Assembly: GCA_005885515.1 (NCBI GenBank)
Contig: VAWK01000016.1
Location: forward strand, 55,963 to 119,962
Source of the DNA: Actinomycetota bacterium
Lineage (GTDB): Bacteria; Actinomycetota; Thermoleophilia; Solirubrobacterales; Solirubrobacteraceae
DNA: 64,000 nucleotides
Reading direction: 5' to 3'
In this document: in pieces, positions 20,788 to 31,861 of the stretch
How the letters are laid out: the number at the start of each line of letters is the position of its first letter
How positions within the stretch are numbered: position 1 is the first letter of the stretch
Made by a program: the position numbers and the translations under genes
Notes under the pieces: model-generated
The model's database searches: none
The model's input: only the letters and a program-made list of their open reading frames with translations
What the model was told of the DNA's origin: nothing

Positions 20788-21334
20788 CGTTTCTGATCGA
20801 GCGCCCAGCGAGCAGCAGCGCGCACGCGAGCATGAACGCCAGGATCGCCAGCACGGGCGACGGGAGCGAGCTGAGCGCCGAGGCGACGCTGGCGTGCACG
20901 ACGCCGGGGCTGATCAGCCGCCCGCCGACGCGCAGCGGCGCCGCGCCGGTCTTGGGGATCCCCCGCAGCGCGGCGCGCTCGGACGGCGTGAGCGGTAGGG
21001 CTCTCGCGCCTTCGCCACCGGCCCCGCCCGACCCGCCTCCGCCCGCCGCCGCCAGCTGGGCACGGCGGATGAGGTTGGCGCAGTCCGAGTACTCTTCGAC
21101 TTCGGCCGGCAGCTCCTGTAGCGCGCGGCGGTAGTCCTGCTGGGAAAAACCACCCAGCGACTGCCCGTGCGTGCAGCGTTCGATGATCGTCGCACCCACG
21201 TCTGCACGCGCTGGGAGAACGATCGACAGGAACACCAGCAGCATGACCGGCAACGCCAAACGGCGCGCCAAACGGCCGGTCAGCGCCGGCCGATCCTCGA
21301 TCGGTCGTCGGCTCTGAAGGACGGCGAATGTCAT
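20762..21334 (-). CDS. Secreted/membrane-anchored hypothetical protein
   Basis: Signal peptide (LALPVMLLVFLSIVLPARA), Gly-rich linker, C-terminal TM. Confidence 0.65.
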   Translation of the reverse strand: MTFAVLQSRRPIEDRPALTGRLARRLALPVMLLVFLSIVLPARADVGATIIERCTHGQSLGGFSQQDYRRALQELPAEVEEYSDCANLIRRAQLAAAGGGGSGGAGGEGARALPLTPSERAALRGIPKTGAAPLRVGGRLISPGVVHASVASALSSLPSPVLAILAFMLACALLLAGRSIRNGVRAHRSG

Positions 21335-21351
21335 CAATCGGGCCCCCAACG

Positions 21352-22464
21352 CTACCAGCGCTCGCGGGCGATGCCGACGGTAAGGAAGGCTTGCGAGAAG
21401 CCCTCGGCCCACGTCTCATGGCTGAACGCCCGTACGTCCTCGGCCCCCGCGCGGCCCAGGCGGGTGCGCAACGCAGCGTCCCCAGCGAGGCGCCGCAGCG
21501 CGTTCGCGAGCGCCTCGTGGTCGCCGGCGGGCACGACCAGGCCGTTGACCCCGTCACGCACCAGGCCGCCGGCGGCGGCGCCGACGGCGTCGCTCGCGAT
21601 CACGGGAAGTCCGCGGTTCATCGCCTCGTTGACCACCAGGCCCCAGGGCTCGCGAAAGGTGCGCGTGGCGATCGACGGCAGCACCAGCACATCGCAGGCC
21701 GCGTACATCGAGCGGAGCTCGAGCGCGCCCATGCGTTGCAGACAGACCACGCCCTCTGCTCGCCGGCGCAGGCCGCCGGCGCGGGCTCGTACGGCCAGCG
21801 GCAGCTCCGCCCCGACGCCGACCAGCATGAGCGCCGCTCGCTGCGCAAGCGCGGCTCCCGCCCACGCGCGCAACAGCACCGCCAGCCCCTTCTCGCGATC
21901 CGGCCTGCCGACGAACAGGAACCTCGTCACGGCGCGCGGTGGCCAGCCCGCCGCATCGCGAGGCGCGGGCGCGGGAGCGGGAGCGCTCCAGAAGGCGTTG
22001 TCCACGGATTGCGGCGCCACGTGCACGTTGCGCGCTCCGCGCGCGCGCACGTAGGCGCTGACGTGCGGCCCGTAGGTGACAACCGCGTCGGCCGCGCGAT
22101 ACAAGCGTCGCAGGGGCAGATAGGTGACGGCATGGGCGGCCCTGCGCGGGTGCGCCCAAAGCGACGCCCACAGGATCACGGGCACGCGCGCGCGACGCGC
22201 TCCCGCCCAGCTGGCTAGGGGTGCCAGCCGGCCGCCCGTGGGGCACACCACGGCGCGATAGTCCCCGCTCGCAGCGAGCGGCGCGAGCTCGTGCGGGCGC
22301 AGATGGCGGTGGGGGAGCGGGAGCTCCCCCGCGTAGGCCTCGCCGGCGTGCTTTGAGCTGCCGCCGAACAGCGCGAGCTCGATGCCCTCGCGCGCGTGCA
22401 GGCATGCGAATGCCCCCACGCGGTACGCGGGCGCGTGCCCGGTGACGAACAGCACCGGCTTCAC
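21352..22464 (-). CDS. Glycosyltransferase family 4
   Basis: VKPVLFVTGHAPAYRVGAFACL...FLFVGRPDREKGLAVLLRAW...EPWGLVVNEAMNRGLPVIASDAVGAAAGG; GTG start. Confidence 0.88.
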   Translation of the reverse strand: MKPVLFVTGHAPAYRVGAFACLHAREGIELALFGGSSKHAGEAYAGELPLPHRHLRPHELAPLAASGDYRAVVCPTGGRLAPLASWAGARRARVPVILWASLWAHPRRAAHAVTYLPLRRLYRAADAVVTYGPHVSAYVRARGARNVHVAPQSVDNAFWSAPAPAPAPRDAAGWPPRAVTRFLFVGRPDREKGLAVLLRAWAGAALAQRAALMLVGVGAELPLAVRARAGGLRRRAEGVVCLQRMGALELRSMYAACDVLVLPSIATRTFREPWGLVVNEAMNRGLPVIASDAVGAAAGGLVRDGVNGLVVPAGDHEALANALRRLAGDAALRTRLGRAGAEDVRAFSHETWAEGFSQAFLTVGIARERW

Positions 22465-23672
22465 CGTTCGTAGGCGGCGAGCGTCTGGCGCCCGCAGCGC
22501 TCCCATGTGAAGTTGGCGGCGACGGTCTCGCGCGCTCGCTGCCCCGCCTCGCGCAGACGGTGGGGGTCGGACAGCAGCTCGTCGATGCGCTGGCTGAGGC
22601 GCTCGATGTCGCCTGGAGGGACCAGCACCATCCCGTCGCCCGCGGCTGCGATCTCCTCCGGTCCGGGCTCGCCACGGCACCCGATCGCAGGTACGCCGCC
22701 GGCCATCGCCTCCACGTAGCCCGCGCCGAACGCCTCCTCGGTGGACGGCATCACGAACAGCGTCGCTCGTCGAGCCTGCGCGATCGCATCCGGCGGTTCC
22801 AGCTGGCCGAGGAACTGCACGCGCGCGGCCACGCCCAGCTGCACCGCGAGCCCCTCCAGCGCGATGCGCTCGGGGCCATCGCCGACGATCGCGTAGCGGA
22901 GCGTGGAGTGGCGCTGGCTCAGCACCGCCAGCGCTCGCAGCACGTCCCCGTGCCGCTTGCGGGGGATCAGGTGTGCAACCGTCACCAGCGTCGGCGGAGC
23001 CTCTCGCCGCTGCGCCGGCGCGGCGGCGGGAACGTCGCTGCCGAGGCGGGGAACGTCGCTGCCGAGGTGCACGACCAGCGTCTCGCCGGCGCCGTGGGCG
23101 CGCGAGAGCTCGGCGATGCCCTGGCTGTTGGCGAGCACCAGCCGGGCTGCGCCCAGGCCGCGCGCGACGGCGGCGGCGCCGGTTCTGAACCGGCTGACGG
23201 TGTAGAGCACGTCGCCGCCGTGCACCGAGACGACCAGCGGCACGCGCAGATGCGGCAGCGCCGCGAGCGCCCGGCGAACAGCGTCGCCCGCGGGCACGGC
23301 GTTGTGCGCGTGCACGAGGTCGAACGCAAAGCTCCGGTGCAGCCGCTGCAGGGCGACCCCGAGCGCGGGCGCGGCCCACGCGCCCCACGCCGGATAGGAG
23401 CGGCGTCGAGCCGGTGACAGGTAGGGCAGGTAGCTGACCTCCAGTCCATCGCGCAGCTGCCGTCGCGGCTCGCGCAGACGCTCCGCCAGCGCCGCGAGTG
23501 CTCCCGCGGGACCGGTGCCCAGGGCCGACCGGGGCGGGACGACGCGATGCAGCACGAGCACCCGGACATCCGCACCCGCGTCGCGCGCGGCGAGGGCCTG
23601 GCGGTGCGTCCAGATCCCGAGCACCGGATCGCGGCGGCTGGGATAGAACTCGGCGACGACGGCGACCTTCAC
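22461..23672 (-). CDS. Glycosyltransferase family 4
   Basis: VKVAVVAEFYPSRRDPVLGIWTHRQALAARDAGADVRVLVLH...TLVTVAHLIPRKRHGDVLRALA...EEAFGAGYVEAMAGGVPAIG. Confidence 0.9.
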   Translation of the reverse strand: MKVAVVAEFYPSRRDPVLGIWTHRQALAARDAGADVRVLVLHRVVPPRSALGTGPAGALAALAERLREPRRQLRDGLEVSYLPYLSPARRRSYPAWGAWAAPALGVALQRLHRSFAFDLVHAHNAVPAGDAVRRALAALPHLRVPLVVSVHGGDVLYTVSRFRTGAAAVARGLGAARLVLANSQGIAELSRAHGAGETLVVHLGSDVPRLGSDVPAAAPAQRREAPPTLVTVAHLIPRKRHGDVLRALAVLSQRHSTLRYAIVGDGPERIALEGLAVQLGVAARVQFLGQLEPPDAIAQARRATLFVMPSTEEAFGAGYVEAMAGGVPAIGCRGEPGPEEIAAAGDGMVLVPPGDIERLSQRIDELLSDPHRLREAGQRARETVAANFTWERCGRQTLAAYER

Positions 23673-25420
23673 CAGCGGCGATGGGTCACGAGCGTGCGGT
23701 GCGCCTCCGCGGCCCTGAGGTACGGCCGCTCGGCGAGAAACTGGCGCGCCTCCGCGATCGCCTGCTGGCGCGAATAGCGCTCGGCAGCCGGCGCGGCGCG
23801 ATGGCGGATGGTCACCGCGTCGATCACGCCGCAACGCCAGCCCTGCGAGCGAGCCAGCGCGGCCCAGTGCATGTCGAGGCCCCAGCCCATGCGCAGGGGC
23901 GGAAAGGGCAGCAGTGTGGAGAAGGTCGCAGCTGCGAACAACGTCACCGGTCCGATCTCCACGAACGCGGTCTCACGCACCACGCTGCGCGGGCGTCGCC
24001 GCGTCTGCAGCCAGGCCGCGTGCGAGTTCAGGCGGTGGGCGGGCTGGGCGAGCTGCAGCTCGAAGCGCTCGCACAGGAACAGCAGGCGGTCGAGAAAGCC
24101 GCGAGGCAGCGCCACGTCGTCATCGACGACGAGCAGCCAGTCTTGACCCTCGGCCGGGTGGTCGGCGAGCAGCCGGTTGAGGTTCTCGAACTTGCCCATG
24201 CCAGCGGGCTCGCACGTGTGCAGCTCCACCCGGTGGCGGGAGCGCAGCAGCTCCGCGTGTGCTCGTGCGGCCAGCGCGCGGCGCTCCGCTCGCTCGATCC
24301 CGAGCACCAGCACGCGTCGCCGTGGCGGAAACTGTCGAGCGCAGCGAGCCAGGCGCAGGCGCCTGCCGCTGGTGATCTCCCAACCTGCGCGGGTCGCGTC
24401 GCGGACGCCCCGCCGCCACGAGTCGAAGCCGCCGACCGTGCCGCTGGCGCCGGAGAGGAAGTCATCCAGCTGCTCGCGCGCGCCGACGTCGCCTGGCGCC
24501 GGGTCGGCGCCCGGGCTCGAGCCGTCCGTCCGAGCAGCAGGCGCCTGCGACGAGAAGCCGGGCGGGCGAGCGGGCAGCGCTTCACGCATCGCCTCGCGCA
24601 GACGCCCGGCGCTGTGGGCGACCTGTGCCACGCCGGCCGGGCAGCGGCGCCGAGCCACGTGGCCCACGCAGCCCAGGAGCGTTAGCAGCTCCCCGCCAAG
24701 TGAAGGCGGGGAGCCGCGGTGGGCATCGAAGCGCCGCGCGCCGCGCCCGCGCGCGTGGGCGCCGCGCGCGAGCGAGCGCAGACGGGCGTCGGGCCCAGCG
24801 CGGCGGTGATCGACGCTCGCTGCGGCGACGTAGCGCACGGACGCCCCGCCCGCGCGCCGGTGACGCTCCTGCCACTCCTGCTCGTCGCCGCCGTGCTCCA
24901 GGGAGACATCGAACGGCCCCACGCGCACGAGCGCGCTGCGGCGGATGGCCATGTTCGCCCCCCACGCGTAACGGGCGTCCGCGTCCTGCGCTCCGAGGTC
25001 CAGCGCGGTGATCGGCGGACCCTCCCGCCCGCAGCTGCGCGGCGCGCGGCCTTCCAGGCGGGGCCTGATGGGCCCGGCGAAGACATCCGCGCGCGGGTAG
25101 GCGCCGGCGGCGCGCAGCAACGCCTGCAGCCAGCCCGGCGCGGCGCGGACGTCGTCGTCCACGAACACGACCAGCTCGCCCGCGGAGCGCTCCACGCCGG
25201 TGTTGCGGGCGACATTCAAACCCAGCGGCTGGGGATGGGGCTCGTAGCGCGCGTCAAAGCTGGCGGCGAGCGCGCGGGCCTCGGGGGTGGGGCCGGCGTC
25301 ATCGATGACCAGCACCTCCGCGCCGGCGGCGGCGGCCTGGGGGGCGATCGAGGCGAGCGCCACCTTCAGGTAGCAAGGACGCCCGCGCGTGGGAATCACG
25401 ATTGAGGCCGTCGGTGCCAT
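23669..25420 (-). CDS. Glycosyltransferase family 2, probably two catalytic modules
   Basis: MAPTASIVIPTRGRPCYLKVALASIAPQ...VFVDDDVRAAPGWL, then a second GT-like segment WLLVVDDDVALPRGFLDRLLF. Confidence 0.85.
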   Translation of the reverse strand: MAPTASIVIPTRGRPCYLKVALASIAPQAAAAGAEVLVIDDAGPTPEARALAASFDARYEPHPQPLGLNVARNTGVERSAGELVVFVDDDVRAAPGWLQALLRAAGAYPRADVFAGPIRPRLEGRAPRSCGREGPPITALDLGAQDADARYAWGANMAIRRSALVRVGPFDVSLEHGGDEQEWQERHRRAGGASVRYVAAASVDHRRAGPDARLRSLARGAHARGRGARRFDAHRGSPPSLGGELLTLLGCVGHVARRRCPAGVAQVAHSAGRLREAMREALPARPPGFSSQAPAARTDGSSPGADPAPGDVGAREQLDDFLSGASGTVGGFDSWRRGVRDATRAGWEITSGRRLRLARCARQFPPRRRVLVLGIERAERRALAARAHAELLRSRHRVELHTCEPAGMGKFENLNRLLADHPAEGQDWLLVVDDDVALPRGFLDRLLFLCERFELQLAQPAHRLNSHAAWLQTRRRPRSVVRETAFVEIGPVTLFAAATFSTLLPFPPLRMGWGLDMHWAALARSQGWRCGVIDAVTIRHRAAPAAERYSRQQAIAEARQFLAERPYLRAAEAHRTLVTHRRW

Positions 25421-25489
25421 CGCCGGGACAGTCTAGGTTTGCAGCACCGGCCGCCGTGCAGGCGGCGGCACTAGGCTGGCCGCCAGAGC

Positions 25490-26647
25490 ATGGTCCTGTT
25501 CCTGCACAACCGCTATCGCACGACCGGCGGCGAGGAGCGCGTGGTGGACGACCTGATGTGGCTGGTGCGCGAGCAGCTCGGCGAGCCGGCGGAGCTGCTG
25601 ACCCGGGACTCCAGCGCCCTGTCGCGCGGCGCGGCGGCGGCGGCGCTGCTGCGCGGTGGAGCGCACCCGGCCGACGTCAGCCGCGCCGTGCGTCTCGCCG
25701 GTGCGCGCGTCGTGCACGCCCACAACCTGCAGCCGGCCTTCGGCTGGCGGGCGCTGGCGGCGGCGAGAGCGGCGGGCGCGCGGGTCGTGCTGCACCTGCA
25801 CCAGTACCGGCTGGTGTGCGCGATCGGCGTGTGCTACACGCGGGGTGCGGACTGCACCCGCTGTCACGGACGGCGCACGCTGCCGGGGGTTCGCCTGAAT
25901 TGCCGCGGTAGCGCGGGCGAGGCCCTCGCTTACGGCGCCGCCCTGGCGTTGTGGCAGCGTCGCGTGGTGGCGCAGGCCCACGCCGTGATCGTGCCGAGCG
26001 CGTTCGCGCGCGAGCGGCTGCGCGAGCTCGGCGCTCCCCTGCGGTGGGAGCGCGTGCACGTGCTCCCACCGCCTCTGCCCGCGCTCTCCGGAGGGCCCGG
26101 GCAGCGAGCGCGCGGCGAGCGGTCGCGCGAAGCCGGCGCAGGCCGCTATGCGCTCGTCGTGTCGCGCCTGGCGCCCGAGAAGGGCATCGACGTTGCGATC
26201 GAGGCCTGCCGCCGGATCGGCTTGCCCCTGGTCGTGGCGGGGGAGGGACCCGAGCGCCAGGCGCTGCGCGCGCGGGCTGGCGCGGCCGACGTGCGCATCG
26301 CCGGGCGCGTGGGGGAGCAAGAGCTGGCGCGGCTGCGCGCCGGAGCGGCCATCGCCGTGGTGCCGTCGCGCTCGGCTGAGACGTTCGGGCTGGCGGCCGC
26401 CGAGGCGATGGCGGCCGGCGTGCCCGTGGCCGCGAGCAGGGTGGGCGCTCTGCCAGAGCTGGTGGAGGAGGAGGCGCTCGCCCCCGCCGGCGACGCGGCG
26501 GCGCTGGCGCGGGCGATCACGCGCCAGCTGTCTGACCCGCGGGCGGGCGAGCGCGGACGCGAGCGCGTGCAGGCGATGTGCGCGCCCGCGGTGGTCGCGT
26601 CCGGGCTCGCGAGCGTCTATCGGTGCGGCGACGAGCGTGGCCCGTAA
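25490..26647 (+). CDS. Glycosyltransferase family 4
   Basis: MVLFLHNRYRTTGGEERVVDDLMWLV...VVSRLAPEKGIDVAIEACRRIGLPLVVAGEGPER...AETFGLAAAEAMAAGVPVAASRVGALPELV. Confidence 0.92.
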   Translation: MVLFLHNRYRTTGGEERVVDDLMWLVREQLGEPAELLTRDSSALSRGAAAAALLRGGAHPADVSRAVRLAGARVVHAHNLQPAFGWRALAAARAAGARVVLHLHQYRLVCAIGVCYTRGADCTRCHGRRTLPGVRLNCRGSAGEALAYGAALALWQRRVVAQAHAVIVPSAFARERLRELGAPLRWERVHVLPPPLPALSGGPGQRARGERSREAGAGRYALVVSRLAPEKGIDVAIEACRRIGLPLVVAGEGPERQALRARAGAADVRIAGRVGEQELARLRAGAAIAVVPSRSAETFGLAAAEAMAAGVPVAASRVGALPELVEEEALAPAGDAAALARAITRQLSDPRAGERGRERVQAMCAPAVVASGLASVYRCGDERGP

Positions 26648-26656
26648 GCTGCGCTC

Positions 26657-27640
26657 GTGTTCGCTGCCAGGCGCGCGCTGATCACCGGCTTCACCGGACA
26701 GGACGGCTCGTTTCTCGCGGAGCTGCTGCTGGAGAAGGGATACCTCGTGTGCGGGCTCGTGCGGGGCGCGCCCGAGCGCGCGCTGGGCTGCGCCGAGCAC
26801 CTGCGCAGGAGCGTCGAGCTCGTGCACGGCGATCTGCTCGAGCCGGACACGCTACGGGCCGCGATCGAGAGCGTGCGGCCGGACGAGCTGTATCACCTGG
26901 CCGGCCCCACGTTCGTACCCCCTTCCTGGCAGCACCCGGGCGAGACGTTGGGGGCGATCACAGTGTCGGCGGCGGCGACCCTCGAGGCGGTGCGCGATCT
27001 CGATTCCGGCGTGCGCGTGTTCATGCCCGCCTCCGGGTCGATCTTCGGCGAGGCGCCAGAAAGCCCGCAGCGAGAGGACACTCCGTGCCGGCCGGCGACG
27101 CCATATGCGATCGCGAAGCTGGCCGCGCATCAGCTCGTGGGCGCCATGCGCGAGCGCTTCGGCTTGCACGCCAGCTCGGGCATCACGTTCAATCACGAGT
27201 CCGAGCGGCGGCCCGAGCAGTTCGTCACGCGCAAGGTCACGCGCGGCGCGGCCGCGATCGCGCTCGGCCTGCAGCGGGAGCTGAAGCTGGGTGCGCTGGA
27301 CGCGGTGCGCGACTGGTCGTTCGCGGGCGACATCGTGCGGGGCGCTTGGCTGATGCTGCAGCAGGAGCACGGCGACGACTACGTGCTCGCGAGCGGAGTG
27401 CCCCACACCGTGGCCGAACTGACGCGCACCGCGTTCGCGTGCGTGCAGCTGGACGCCGACCGCTACGTGCGGGTGGACGCAGCGCTGGTGCGCCCCACCG
27501 AGGCAACCCCGAGCGTGGGGGACGCAGGCAAGGCGCGCGAGCGTCTGGGATGGGAGCCAGAGGTGAGCTTCGAGGAGCTGATCGAGCGCATGGTCCGTGC
27601 GGACCTGCGCTCGCTAGAAGGCGTGGCGGCGGGATCGTAG
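26657..27640 (+). CDS. GDP-mannose 4,6-dehydratase-like NAD-dependent epimerase
   Basis: RRALITGFTGQDGSFLAELLLEKGYLVCGLVR...GSIFGEAPESPQREDTPCRPATPYAIAKLAAHQL. Confidence 0.88.
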   Translation: MFAARRALITGFTGQDGSFLAELLLEKGYLVCGLVRGAPERALGCAEHLRRSVELVHGDLLEPDTLRAAIESVRPDELYHLAGPTFVPPSWQHPGETLGAITVSAAATLEAVRDLDSGVRVFMPASGSIFGEAPESPQREDTPCRPATPYAIAKLAAHQLVGAMRERFGLHASSGITFNHESERRPEQFVTRKVTRGAAAIALGLQRELKLGALDAVRDWSFAGDIVRGAWLMLQQEHGDDYVLASGVPHTVAELTRTAFACVQLDADRYVRVDAALVRPTEATPSVGDAGKARERLGWEPEVSFEELIERMVRADLRSLEGVAAGS

Positions 27641-27743
27641 GCGACCGTGCGCTTCCTAGGCCGATCGCGCGCTTCCGAGGCCGATCGCCGCGCTACGCGC
27701 CGGCGTTGGCCCGTCCAAGGCAGCGCCTACACTTGGCTGCTGG

Positions 27744-28994
27744 ATGGCCACCGTGGGCATCATCGGAGCCGGCTACGTGGGGCTCCCGCTAGCCGTGGCG
27801 TTCGCCGAAGAGGGCTGCGAGGTGGTCGCCGTCGACGTGGACTCACGCAAGGTCGATGCGATCGTGGCCGGCGACTCCTACGTCGAGGACGTGCCTTCCG
27901 AGGCGCTGCGGCGGCTGTCCGTGCGAATCCACGCGACCACCCGCTACGCGCGGCTCGCGAAGGCGGACGCGGTGCTGATCTGCGTGCCGACGCCGCTGAG
28001 CCCCAACCGCGAGCCCGACCTGGGCCCGCTGATGGAAGCGACGCGCGCGCTCGCCGAGGTGCTCCAGGCGGATCAGCTGGTGGTACTCGAGTCCACGACC
28101 TACCCTGGCACCACGCGCGAGCGGGTCGCGCCGCTGCTCGAGGAGGCCGGCCTGGCGGCGGGCAGGGACTTTCACCTGGTGTTCTCGCCCGAGCGCGTCG
28201 ACCCGGGCCGCACCGACTTCACGCTGCGCAATACGCCCAAGGTGATCGGCGGGCTGACGCCGGCGTGCGCGGAGCGCGCCGAAGCTCTTTACAGCATGGT
28301 GTGCGACCGGATCGTTCAGGTGTCGAGCCCCGAGGCGGCCGAGCTGACGAAGCTGCTGGAGAACATCTTCCGCTCCGTCAACATCGCGCTCGTCAACGAG
28401 CTGGCGATGCTTACCGACCGCATGGGCATCGACGTATGGGAGGTCGTCGAGGCGGCGGCCACCAAGCCCTACGGGTTCATGCGCTTCGAGCCGGGCCCGG
28501 GCATGGGAGGCCACTGCCTGCCGGTTGACCCCTTCTATCTGAGCTGGCGCGCGCGCGAGTTCGACATCGCCACCGAGTTCATCGAGCTGGCCGGCAAGGT
28601 CAACCAGCAGATGCCCTACCACTGCGTCGCCAAGGTACAGCGTGCGCTCAACCAGGTCGGCCTGTCGGTCAAGGGCGCGCGCGTGGCGGTGCTCGGCGTC
28701 GGCTACAAGCCAGGGGTCAGTGACCTGCGCGAGTCGCCGGCGCTGAAGATCATGACGCTGCTGGGAGAGCTCGGGGCGCAGCTCCGCTACCACGATCCGC
28801 ACGTCCCGGAGCTCGCTGACTTCGGGCTCAGCAGCGAGCCGCTGGAGGAGCTCGTGACGGACTCAGACCTCGTCCTGATCGTGACCGCGCATCCTGGCGT
28901 GGACTACGACCTGGTTGCCAAGCGCGCGCGGCTGCTCCTGGATCTGCGCGGCGTGACCCGCTCGATCGCCGCTGCCAACGTGGTGCGCCTCTGA
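27744..28994 (+). CDS. Nucleotide sugar (UDP-glucose/ManNAc) dehydrogenase
   Basis: VGIIGAGYVGLPLAVAFAEEGCEVVAVDVDSRKVDAI...ESTTYPGTTRE...GMGGHCLPVDPFYLSWRARE. Confidence 0.93.
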   Translation: MATVGIIGAGYVGLPLAVAFAEEGCEVVAVDVDSRKVDAIVAGDSYVEDVPSEALRRLSVRIHATTRYARLAKADAVLICVPTPLSPNREPDLGPLMEATRALAEVLQADQLVVLESTTYPGTTRERVAPLLEEAGLAAGRDFHLVFSPERVDPGRTDFTLRNTPKVIGGLTPACAERAEALYSMVCDRIVQVSSPEAAELTKLLENIFRSVNIALVNELAMLTDRMGIDVWEVVEAAATKPYGFMRFEPGPGMGGHCLPVDPFYLSWRAREFDIATEFIELAGKVNQQMPYHCVAKVQRALNQVGLSVKGARVAVLGVGYKPGVSDLRESPALKIMTLLGELGAQLRYHDPHVPELADFGLSSEPLEELVTDSDLVLIVTAHPGVDYDLVAKRARLLLDLRGVTRSIAAANVVRL

Positions 28995-29014
28995 GTGCCG
29001 CGCGCTCGCACGGT

Positions 29015-29737
29015 GTGAGCGACGCTCGCGACCTGTGCCCCGACGCGCGCGCGCCCGGGCTGCTGGTCGGCGAGAACGTGCACATCGGCGCGGGCGTGTC
29101 GTTCGGCGCCTACGTGGTCATCCACGCAGGCACCCGGATCGGCGCCGCGTGTGCGATCGAAGACCACGTCGTGCTAGGCAAGCGGCCGCGGCTCGCCGAC
29201 GGGTCCTCGGCGACGGGCGAGGTCTCCCAGCTCGAGCTCTGCGACCGCGTGACCGTGTGCGCGGGGGCGATCGTGCTGGCTGGGGCGCGCCTCGGCGAGG
29301 GCACGATCGTCGGAGACCAGGCGTTCGTGCGCGAGCGCTCCTCGGTTGGCGCCGGGTCGCTCATCGGCCGCGCAAGCGTGGTCGACAACGACGTCTCCAT
29401 CGGCGCGCGCGCGCGCGTGCAGAGCGGCGTGTACATGACCGCGTTCACGCTGGTCGAGGACGACGTGTTCGTCGGGCCCGGGGTGGTGATGACGAACGAT
29501 CACACGATGGCGCGGCATCCCCGGCAGGCCGAGCTGCGCGGCCCAACGCTGCGACGTGCCTGCCGCGTCGGCGGCGGTGCCGTGCTGGCTCCCGGCGTGG
29601 AGGTCGGCGAGGAGGCGTTCGTGGCGGCAGGAGCGCTCGTGATTTCAGACGTGCCCGCGCGAGCCGTGGTGATGGGTGTCCCCGCGCGCGTCGTGCGCGA
29701 GGTGGCCGACGAGGACCTGCTCGAGCGCTGGCGCTGA
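29015..29737 (+). CDS. Hexapeptide-repeat acyl/acetyltransferase
   Basis: Left-handed beta-helix hexapeptides (IGAGVSFGAYVVIHAGTRIGAACAI...), VFVGPGVVMTNDHTMARHPRQ. Confidence 0.88.
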   Translation: MSDARDLCPDARAPGLLVGENVHIGAGVSFGAYVVIHAGTRIGAACAIEDHVVLGKRPRLADGSSATGEVSQLELCDRVTVCAGAIVLAGARLGEGTIVGDQAFVRERSSVGAGSLIGRASVVDNDVSIGARARVQSGVYMTAFTLVEDDVFVGPGVVMTNDHTMARHPRQAELRGPTLRRACRVGGGAVLAPGVEVGEEAFVAAGALVISDVPARAVVMGVPARVVREVADEDLLERWR

Positions 29738-29750
29738 GGCTCGCGGTGCC

Positions 29751-30830
29751 TCACGCGGGGCGCGCGGCGGCGACGACCTCCTCGGCTTGCGCCGTGGTCA
29801 GCAGCGGGCTCATGGGGATCGCGAGGTGGGCTCGCGCCGCCTGCTCGGTAGCAGGCAGCTCCACGCCCTCGCCCCACTCGCGCATCGGCGGCTGGCGATG
29901 GACCGGCGTGCGGTAGTAGGGCTTGCAGCCGACGCCGGCCGCCTGCAAGGCGGCCTGCAGAGCGTCCACGTGCCGGTGCGCGATCGCGTAGACGTGCCAC
30001 GCGGGCGCCACGCCGCGCTCGGCCAGCGGCAGCTGGGCGAGCTCGGCCAGTCCGGCCTCGCGGTAGAGGCGCTCCGCCTCGCGGCGGCCCCGCGCCCACG
30101 CATCCAGGTGAGGAAGCTGCACCCGCAGGACGGCCGCCTGCAGCTCGTCCAGCCTCGAGTTGTAGCCGAGCGCCTCGTAGCCGACCTTGTCGCGCGAGCC
30201 GTGGAAGCGCAGGATCCGGGCCCGTTGGGCCAGCTCGGGGTCGGACGTCACGATCGCGCCGCCGTCGCCGAAGCAGGCCAGGTTCTTGGAGGGGTAGAAC
30301 GAGAACGTGCCCGCGGCGCCCAGCGCGCCGGGTCGTCCGGCCGGGGAGTCCGAGCCGGCGGCCTGCGCGGCGTCCTCCAGGACGGGCACCCCGAGCGCCG
30401 CGATCTCGGGCACCGGAGCCACGTTCCCGAACAGGTGAACGGCGATCACGGCCTTCGTGCGGGGGGTCAGGGCGGCGCGCACCGTCTCGGCGGTCACGCA
30501 GTAGGTGCGGGCGTCGATGTCGCAGAACACCGGCCTGGCACCGGTCGGGGCGATCGCCTCGACCGAGGCGTAGAACGTGAACGAGGGGACGACCACGTCA
30601 TCGCCCGGACCCACACCCATCGCCCGCAGCGCGATCGTGATCGCATCGGTCCCGTTGGCCACGCCCACGGCGTGATCCACGCCGCAGTAGGCGGCCAGCT
30701 CGCGCTCGAATGCGCTGACCTCGGGTCCCAGGATGTAGCGCTCGCTGTCGAGCACGCGCGCGACCGCCTCGCGCAGCTGCTCGCGCAGCGGCCGCAGCGG
30801 CGAGGAGTTGTCGAACAGAGGGACCGCCAT
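29751..30830 (-). CDS. DegT/DnrJ/EryC1/StrS-family sugar aminotransferase
   Basis: MAVPLFDNSSPLRPLREQLREAVARVLDSERYILGPEVSAFERELAAYCGVDHAVGVANGTDAI...FSFYPSKNLACFGDGGAIVTSD. Confidence 0.94.
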   Translation of the reverse strand: MAVPLFDNSSPLRPLREQLREAVARVLDSERYILGPEVSAFERELAAYCGVDHAVGVANGTDAITIALRAMGVGPGDDVVVPSFTFYASVEAIAPTGARPVFCDIDARTYCVTAETVRAALTPRTKAVIAVHLFGNVAPVPEIAALGVPVLEDAAQAAGSDSPAGRPGALGAAGTFSFYPSKNLACFGDGGAIVTSDPELAQRARILRFHGSRDKVGYEALGYNSRLDELQAAVLRVQLPHLDAWARGRREAERLYREAGLAELAQLPLAERGVAPAWHVYAIAHRHVDALQAALQAAGVGCKPYYRTPVHRQPPMREWGEGVELPATEQAARAHLAIPMSPLLTTAQAEEVVAAARPA

Positions 30831-30834
30831 GCGC

Positions 30835-31821
<987 letters not shown>

Positions 31822-31861
31822 CTATACAGCGCCGGCGATGCGCCCGTCGACACCCGGACGC

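Noticed and set aside
19073-20796. Long overlapping ORFs on both strands over the O-antigen ligase gene
   Set aside because: Alternative-frame shadows; only 18403..20787 has hydrophobic segments and family motifs
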